Shown here piece after piece: positions 56,951 to 64,000 of a stretch of DNA of 64,000 nt. The number at the start of each line of letters is the position of its first letter. Within the stretch, counting starts at the first letter, position 1. The DNA is taken from contig CAJNDS010000768.1 in assembly GCA_905221605.1 (NCBI GenBank), positions 1 through 64,000 on the forward strand, read 5' to 3'. The DNA comes from Symbiodinium natans. Lineage: Eukaryota; Sar; Dinophyceae; Suessiales; Symbiodiniaceae. A model generated the notes under the pieces. The model was not told the DNA's origin, searched no databases, and was given only the letters and a program-made list of their open reading frames with translations. The translations under genes and the position numbers were made by a program.

Positions 56951-59244
56951 TGTTTTACTCTTCAAAATCCCCGTCGCATTGAGGGCATTTTATTTTGACG
57001 TTAAAAGACCCCATTTAGGGTTTGTTTGATGTTAATTAGCCTTGAATCTTTGTGGTGTTCTACTGCAAAAGAAAAAACCGGGCTCTGGCTGAGCGCCTTG
57101 AATGCCCTGCCGCGCTGCCTAAAACTTTCACGTGTTCACGTGTTCCTCGAACTATCCTGTCATGCTTGTTTGTTGTCACTAAGTTAGGTGAGTTGACTCT
57201 GTGATCAGTGATAAGTGTGATGGGTATGTGACGGCTTCACCTTGTCATCTCACTGCCCTCTGCAGACCACATGCGCCCGTATTTCTTTGTTTGTTTTTCG
57301 GGGTTTAGTGCTCGAAGACAGCGGCATGGCTTCGCGCTGCAACATGTTGGAGAAAGGGTGGCGTGAGGTCAGGGAAGCAACCAGTCGTGAAACCACACAT
57401 CGCAGGAGCAGTTCACGCGTACACTTGGTGACCTTGTGAACTGCTAACCCGCTACGTACGCTGGTTTCCCTGGGGCGCTGAAGGGCCACGGGTTATCAAG
57501 AGAGCTGTTAGAGTCCGGACGTCTACACCAGAATGTGGTTTAGCCGAAGGTTGTACGCCGACCCTAGAAGTTGGTCTTGGGTCCTGCAGTGTTTTGTTTT
57601 TCTGTTTGCCAGATGTCGATGTTAGGTTTGGATCTAAGGCATGATATGAAGTGGGGATAAGTGGGGTGTATATTTCTTGTACCCCCAAAAGGACACCAGA
57701 TATATACTCTCACCAATATTAAAAAGGAACCTTATATACACTCACCAATAACAGTAATATAACCCCTGTTTCATTATGTAGCCGGCGACTCCGGCCACCC
57801 AAAGTTAGGCACTTCTCGCTTGCGGGATGCCCACCTGAGGCCAGTGTACTTGCAGGTTCCATAGCCGTTGGTCCAGCACCTGCCCCACGAAAGAAGCAGC
57901 AGCATCCCGAGGGTGCAGGGATTAGATACTTGGGGCTGAGGGTCCATAGTATGGCGGCTTAGGGCGCATGGCAGAAGCTGGCAGAAAGGAGGTCTCTCGT
58001 ATCGGGCTTGAAAGTGTTGGGGGGTTCAGGGAACGCAAAGTTTGGTGCTCAGGTCTCTGGGGGTTTGGCCGCCGCCGGGCCAATAAGAGCCACACATGCA
58101 ATGGCTGTCGAATTGATGTCACCACACTGTTGTTCGCGCCCGAATGCTGAGGCCGCGACTTCTCTGCATCATCCACCACATCGGACTCTGAAACGACTCG
58201 CTGAAAGTTTGCCTCAGTGCACGTTTTGGGGTTCACGCATTCTTGTCTGCCAAACCCTCTTGAAGCCTTTGACCCTGAAGCCTGCTTTGCAAACAACCTC
58301 GGATGCACAGTTCGCGTTGAACCCCCCAACTGAGTCGTCAAGCTAAAGGCTCCAGCATTGCAAACAGTGGTAAACCAACTCAGTTTCTGACTTCCACACT
58401 CTTATGAGCACAAGTCACACCCTACTAATACCCTCAACTCCAACCCGCCTCGGCCTCCCTCAGGGCAAAACAACAGCAAAACTCGGCTCTACGCTGAGTC
58501 TCGCGCTGTCTGGGGCCACTTCTCAGGCGCATCGTCGGGTACCTCTGCTGCCGGTGCTTGCCAACTTCCGGCAAAACTCGGCGTTCTTGATTGGGGATGC
58601 AACGTTCGGGCCTATAGATCAGTAAGCTCACGCACCCTGCAGCGAATGCAACTCAACCCCGATTGGCCATACGGACAGCGCCGCTTTACTCTATTATGGG
58701 GGGGGGGGTGGGGTAGAAAGACCCGCAAAAGGCCAAGGACAATTTCCTGGTGAAGAAGGTTCGAACTCTTCATCTTGGTCGGCAATTTGCGCCCATCATT
58801 TCGAGTGATACCGAGTCTTAGCTGTTGGGTTTTGAGAGTTGTAGGGAGTGACATTGGGACGGATTTGGGTCACAACCGAAAACCTCTAACCTGCATCACT
58901 TCAAGCCTGGGCAACGCCCACGACTGTCAACCCGCCTAAAGAAAATTTGTACGCAAGGCTCACTGATGGCTTGCAAAACTCCCAAGTTGTCAGTACTATT
59001 CAGTACTATTGCAATAAATGTCATGAATCATGGATCAAAGCCGGACTTCTTGGCCCCAAGAAAATGTCATAAGCAGTTCCAGTCAGTCTGATGTTGTCCA
59101 ACATCAGATGCTGGTTTTTAGAATAGCTCAACATCACAAAGCCCAGCCATCAAAAGCCTTTCCTTGGCAAACAGTAGAACTCTCATCCCTGCACAAGCTG
59201 TCAAATACGGAACCACATTCCACCAAAAAAAGCCAACAAAAAAC
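56951..59244. other. Gene-free stretch
   Basis: Direct repeats of ATACWCTCACCAAT at about 57705 and 57737 in an AT-rich patch (57660-57780) that may be a decayed element. G run at 58698-58707. Frames up to 139 codons. Confidence 0.4.
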
Positions 59245-59355
59245 CAGAGAGACAGAGAGAGAGTGCGAGAGAGAGAGAGAGAGAAAGAGAGAGTGCGAGA
59301 GACATAGGGAGACTGCAAGGAAGAGAGAGAGAGAGAGGGAGAGAGAGAGAGGGAG
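59245..59355 (+). repeat. (GA)n microsatellite
   Basis: GAGAGA runs with GTGCGAGA and GGGAGA interruptions; the frames across it give Arg/Glu or Leu/Ser repeats only. Confidence 0.95.
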
Positions 59356-60816
59356 GCGCACCTTTCTCCGGCGGCAGGTGCTCGACTGCTTCAGCAGGCC
59401 GGCTCCTTTTTGAGAGACCTTTTAGGGCCTGTAGAGGCCACTTGTTTTCTGCCCAAACCATCTTGCGGATTTTGTTGAGCAGTTTGAGCTCTGGGCAGCT
59501 TCGGAGGGCCACAGGGCCCAGAAAGAGCTTAGGGTTTCGGCGGGCTTAAAACTGTTGAGGGGCCATCGTTGGCTGGAGTAGGGCTTGAGTTGCGAGACAT
59601 GCAGTGATGCGGTTGTCTGCTTCTCGTGTTATTCCGCGGCCTCGACCCTGTGTGCAGCCCCAAGATTGGTGGACAGGGCAAGTACGCTCAGCCGGTATGC
59701 CATCAACATCCATCAAGCCAATGAGTGAATAGTCAGGCGAAAAAGTGGAATCTGCATGGAATCAACGAGCATTCTTGTCTTGATTTGTTGTTTTCTGCTC
59801 ATGTTGAGCTATAAAGACAATGAGTCGCAGATGTGCAAACACAGAAAAGTGTAAACAACAAATCGCGAACTGACCGGCCGACAGTGTTTTCTTCGCTTTT
59901 GCTATATTCCTTTTGACATCTAGCAGCCTTGTTGTTTGAGGGTTCGCTCGAGTTCTTGTGGGAGGCTGTGACGCACTCCGCCAGCCCTTACCACATCTAC
60001 ACACCGCGCCGCGGCTGTCACCCAGCACCCTGCATGACCTCAAGCCCTCGTCAAATCCTTCCGCAGTCCCGTCGAAATCCCGGAAGCCCGGCCGGAGTTC
60101 ACTCACAGGTCTGGGCACAATCAGGAATTACGCCGCTTTGCGGAACCGGCCTTCTGAACAACCCCCATACCAACTGTAATCTTCACACATTCATGACCAG
60201 AGGATCCACAAATACCTCAGGACACATGCGTCATTGTGAGGTCCTGCCAGAAGAAGCATCGTTGTGGCGGTAAAGACGGTCACATGTTGTGCCTGATGGG
60301 GCTGTGCTGAGGCAGGTCAAGAGTTCGCCGACATGTTGCATGTCATTGGCTAACCTAGGTACCAATAGCGACGAATGCTGCCCGAAGGATCTATGCCAGA
60401 TCAATTGAACGCTGGAAACCTATTTTTAGCGCAGTCTGCAGACAATTGAAGCAGTCGCAACCTGGTGCTTCGTGTAACCCTGCTCAACACCAGAGACTGA
60501 CCACAGTCTGACAACGCTGTCCAACGTTCACAACTTGCAGGGTGTCTGGTAAAAAAACACCCCACAGACACAGGATGATGAGCACGTCGTGGCGAGCCAC
60601 TTGCAAACTCCAAACTCTGAAATTGACATATTGAAGCCCTCCAAATCCTAGAACACTCCTCTTTGCATGCCGGGGCCATCCTACATCCCGAACTCCAAGC
60701 GCGATATACAACACCCAATGACACAATGAAACCTCACTGCCGCCTCGCCCTGGCTTTCGTGCGTCCCATCGGCCCCCAGCAAGAATAGCATCCAAGGCCC
60801 TGCAACATGAGGGAGG
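59356..60816. other. Gene-free unique sequence
   Basis: Frames up to 118 codons; nothing recognised. Confidence 0.4.
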
Positions 60817-60887
60817 GTTTAGGGTTTAGGGTTTAGGGTTTAGGGTTTAGGGTTTAGGGTTTAGGGTTTAGGGTCTAGGGTCTAGGG
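60817..60887 (+). repeat. Interstitial TTTAGGG array, about 10 units
   Basis: Perfect, ending with two TCTAGGG variants. Confidence 0.95.
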
Positions 60888-61550
60888 AGATCTTTACTGT
60901 GGTGGATGTATATGCTTACCAGGATATCTTCGGAGCCGCCGAGTTGAAAGCAACGGGGCCAGGATTTAGGAGGCTCATTAGGTGCACCAAGGTGTCATAT
61001 CGGCTTCCCGGCTTGGAGAAAGGGGCTTAGGGCCTAAGGGCTCAGGAGAACTTTGTCTGACCCAGTCCAGTCTTGAAGCAGCCAAGGAGCCCGGTCACCA
61101 GTCGTGGCCACACGGCAGGTGGAGCAGTGTGAGGTGAACTACTAGGGCGTGTAGGATGTGACAGGGGGAAGGGGGAGGGGTCGCAGGTCTAACAAGAGTC
61201 ATTGTTGCTGCAAGATTTTTTTGGGGTAAAGCACTCACATACAAAGTGGAGTGTGGGGATTGTGTGGGTCGTTGTTGCTTCGGCCTGGCCTGACTCTAGA
61301 TGGCTGGCGAATCTCCCATGTCAATGCCACTCCCAAATCCGAAAACAACGCAGCAACACCTAGGAAGGGTCTGCCTGTCGACCTATGCTTTGTAGGTTAG
61401 GGAACATCTTTTTGCAGATAAGCTTGTGCGCCCTGTACCTCACCTCCAAGCCCCTCCCTGATGAAGCTTCCCCTTTTGCGGAACTGTGCTGCTTTCGTTG
61501 ACAGGTGTCCTGGAGCGGACCAAATTCGGTGCCCCAAAGGCCCCAAAGCA
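60888..61550. other. Gene-free unique sequence
   Basis: Nothing recognised. Confidence 0.4.
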
Positions 61551-61597
61551 CCCTGAACCCTAAACCCTATACCCTAAAACCTAAACCCTAATCCCTG
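61551..61597 (-). repeat. Degenerate CCCTAAA array
   Basis: About six units with CCCTATA and CCTAAAACC variants. Confidence 0.85.
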
Positions 61598-62656
61598 AGC
61601 CACCCACTCCCTGCCCCAACCCCCCCCCCCTTCCCCCTGTCGTCACATTCGCTTCGTGACCATGCGTGGGCTTGGTCCTAGTTTGCAGCGCCAATCTCCC
61701 ATGCAAAGGCGTATTAGAGAGAGAAGGCCGTAAATTTAACCACGTGCATGCAAAAAAAAAAACTAAAAACTCAAAAACAAAACGTCCACACTCATCAACA
61801 CGCTAAATCGAGTAAGTTTTCGAGGAACAGAGGGATAGGAATTCGTCCGCTGTATGTGATTTTTCAGGGAAACGGAAGTACAGTGAACAGATATCTTTCC
61901 ACCAGTTTCGCCTTCCAAAAGCCTCCCAAGAAGACAGTATGTTGCACCCTGTTTAGTAGGGGCCCTCTCCATAAAGTCAAGTTTGCCCGGCTATGCATGC
62001 AGGACCCCATGACACTTTGGGGGGGTCTAGGGTGATCCGGTGCCCTGGCCTCGTGGCTTTAAAGGCAGGGCTTTGAATCTCAACGGCAGGCCGCCTTCTT
62101 TCGAAAGACCCCGAACACCTTCCACTTTCCTTTTTGGGAACAAAGACGTCGCACTCAGACGACGCAACCCACACACGCACATGCTCCACATGTTGCATTG
62201 TTTCTCTGCAGATGAGAATGGGATGTTCTTCATCCCAACGAAGCTGCGCTGCTTTGCAGCATCACTATGCCTAGGCCTAGAGGCGCGGCGCAAGGATTGC
62301 GGGCTTCACGCAAAGGCAGATATTGTTAAATGGTGGTAGACAAGCAACATACATGTCCAAACTGGAGCAAGCCTCATGTAACATGCATAACGGGGGCAGG
62401 AAATAGTAGGAACGACATCGCCACCTGTCAGACTAACTTCAGACTAGCTTGCCAGACCGTCCTGCGGTAATTTAGGCCGCATTTACCACACCACCTTGGC
62501 AACACATGACCACATGTCTCTGGCAGAAGGGCAACCTACCTCTTCAAGATCGGATACATTCGCTTGCCCAAAGGCATCTCGGCTTCTACTGCTTCATTGC
62601 CGCGCTCGTAGAAGTAATGGTCCTGACGCGCACAACTGGTGCGACAATTGTATGTG
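61598..62656. other. Gene-free unique sequence
   Basis: A C run at 61619-61631 and an A run at 61752-61761; frames up to 99 codons. Confidence 0.4.
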
Positions 62657-62694
62657 TGTATATATATATATATATATGGTACCCCCCCCCCCCC
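62657..62694. repeat. (TA)n followed by poly-C
   Basis: About ten TA units, then TGGTA and a run of 13 C. Confidence 0.93.
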
Positions 62695-62857
62695 AAAGAT
62701 CTAGGTATTTTCGTGGTTTTGGGATCTGTTTTAGGGTTTTAGGGTTGGGGGTGGGGGGCTAGCTAAACATGTAAATCTCAATATGGACATGTAAATCTTG
62801 ATATGTGCGAGTCTTCATATGTGCGTGGTCGTATTTTCAAATTGTGAGCTCGATTGA

Positions 62858-63208
62858 AAAAATCGGGGGCCCGATTGAAAAACGATTGAAACGATTGAAA
62901 TTCAATCGGAGACCGGATTGAAGATTGAAGATTGAAGATTCCCGGAAAGCTTTTTTTGGGGAATCTTCAATCTTCAATCTTCAATCCGGCCCCCGATTGA
63001 ATTTCAATCGTTTCAATCGTTTTTCAATCGGGCCCCGATTGAATTTCAATCGTTTCAATCGTTTTTCAATCGGGTTCACGTCTTGTAAAGTCTCAGTTTT
63101 AGCTTTCGTGACGTCGCTATAAAGTCCCAGAAGAAAATTGCGTGACGTCGCTCAAGGTCATGTGTCACAAGCCCATAGATTTCGGGATCGTGGGCTAAAC
63201 CTTTAAGA
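62858..63208. repeat. 351-bp tandem unit, copy 1, with nested hairpin
   Basis: Contains arms at 62870-62943 and 62958-63032 that are near-perfect reverse complements (about 74 bp). They are built from GATTGAA heptads (CCCGATTGAAAAACGATTGA at the outside, GAAGATTGAAGATTCCC at the inside). A third arm segment follows (63034-63075). The remainder holds two GTGACGTCGCT motifs and a tail ending GGGCTAAACCTTTAAG. Confidence 0.92.
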
Positions 63209-63559
63209 TTCAATCGGGGGCCCGATTGAAAAACGATTGAAACGATTGAAATTCAATCGGAGACCGGATTGAAGATTGAAGATTGAAGATTCCCGGAAAG
63301 CTTTTTTCTGGGAATCTTCAATCTTCAATCTTCAATCCGGCCCCCGATTGAACTTCAATCGTTTCAATCGTTTTTCAATCGGGCCCCCGATTGAATTTCA
63401 ATCGTTTCAATCGTTTTTCAATCGGGTTCACGTCTTGTAAAGTCTCAGTTTTAGCTTTCGTGACGTCGCTATAAAGTCTCAGAAGTAAATTTCGTGACGT
63501 CGCTCAAGGTCATGTGTCACAAGCCCATAGATTTCGGGATCGTGGGCTAAACCTTTAAG
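63209..63559. repeat. 351-bp tandem unit, copy 2
   Basis: Starts 351 bp after copy 1 at equivalent positions and differs by a few substitutions only, including the same hairpin (loop with AAAGCTTTTTTCTGGG). The near-identity shows a recent tandem duplication or homogenisation. Confidence 0.92.
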
Positions 63560-64000
63560 CCCTGTAGGCTATACGGTTAAGGTTTAAAGGTTTAGGGTTG
63601 AAATGTTCAACAGTAAGCCCATAGAGTTTAAACCTTAAGGGTCCTAAACGCTTAACCTTTGAACCTTAACCCTATAGCCTATAGGGCTTACAGGTTAAGT
63701 GTTTAGGCACGGTTAAGGTTTAGAGGTTTAGGGTTGAAAAGTTCAACAGTAAGCCCATAGAGTTTAAACCTTAAGGGTCCTAAACGCTCAACCTTTAAAC
63801 CCTATAGGCCATAGGGTTAAGGTTGAAAGGCTTAGGGTTTAAGATTTGGCATTAAAACACAAGCCCATAGAGCTTAAACCTTAAGGGTTTAAGGTTTAAG
63901 CATGTAAACGAGAACCCTAAGCCCTTTAGGGTCAGAACCCTGAAGCCCTGTAGGGCTCTAAAACGTTAAAAGGGTTTAACCCTATAGGCGTTGAAAGTAT
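63560..64000. repeat. Degenerate 136-bp repeats rich in TTTAGGGTTGAAA
   Basis: GGTTAAGGTTTARAGGTTTAG units start at 63575 and 63711. Each continues with GTTCAACAGTAAGCCCATAG and CCTTAAGGGTCCTAAACGC. A third, diverged unit follows from about 63826. CCCTATAGGC-type palindromes recur. AAGCCCATAGA also occurs in the 351-bp units, linking the two families. The block runs off the window edge. Confidence 0.8.

Noticed and set aside
58750-58775. GGTTCGAAC as a tRNA T-loop (also at 27674 and 34885)
   Set aside because: The stems on either side do not pair correctly and no D-arm, anticodon arm or acceptor stem is present.
59118-59413. Leu/Ser-rich or Arg/Glu-rich frames of 66-127 codons
   Set aside because: Artefacts of the GA microsatellite.

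Overview
This is gene-poor nuclear DNA from a eukaryote. At least three dozen short interstitial arrays of the telomere-type heptamer TTTAGGG/CCCTAAA are scattered through it in both orientations. No bacterial-style operons, ribosome binding sites, tRNAs, rRNAs or CRISPR arrays were found. TTTAGGG telomeres occur in plants, many green algae, dinoflagellates, chromerids and some other algae. Long gene deserts, one intronless-looking gene and many small hairpin elements would fit a large algal or alveolate genome such as a dinoflagellate, but the sequence alone does not fix the lineage. No spliced-leader relic was seen.

The only convincing protein-coding gene is at 53533-55581 on the minus strand. 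It is an uninterrupted 682-codon frame for a protein with four predicted membrane segments flanked by charged coiled-coil-like stretches and a Cys/Trp-rich soluble domain; I do not recognise the family. All other open frames reach at most about 200 codons, which is what chance gives in 64 kb at this base composition. They show no domain I recognise.

The rest is repeat biology. About twenty small (55-280 bp) inverted-repeat elements resembling MITEs (miniature inverted-repeat transposable elements) fall into families that I label HP-A to HP-K for this window only. HP-A (ends GGGGGTTTACGA / TCGGAAACCCCC) has six fairly complete copies plus a probable diverged copy and a fragment; three copies are flanked by 4-bp A/T-only duplications. 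An HP-B copy is flanked by a perfect 10-bp duplication. Many families share an internal CTTATAA-like core. At 8.3-10.1 kb lies a 1.83-kb foldback structure bounded by 29-bp perfect inverted repeats; it is built from 33-bp, 11-bp and 118-bp tandem repeats with mirrored C-rich and G-rich arms. The right end (62.8-64.0 kb) holds two 351-bp tandem units, each containing a hairpin with arms of about 74 bp, followed by degenerate 136-bp repeats.

Layout: 0-3.3 kb telomere-type arrays and HP-C, HP-H and HP-A; 5.9-7.1 kb arrays and a degenerate tandem repeat; 8.1-10.4 kb foldback and HP-A; 13-14 kb HP-H, arrays and HP-E; 19.7-22.9 kb HP-A, HP-K, HP-C, HP-D and arrays; 22.9-27.7 kb nearly repeat-free; 27.8-36.9 kb HP-E, HP-A, arrays, minisatellites, HP-F and HP-B; 37-52 kb mostly unique sequence with scattered arrays and elements; 52.7-55.6 kb HP-A, HP-I and the gene; 56-62.7 kb microsatellites and arrays; 62.8-64 kb satellite block.
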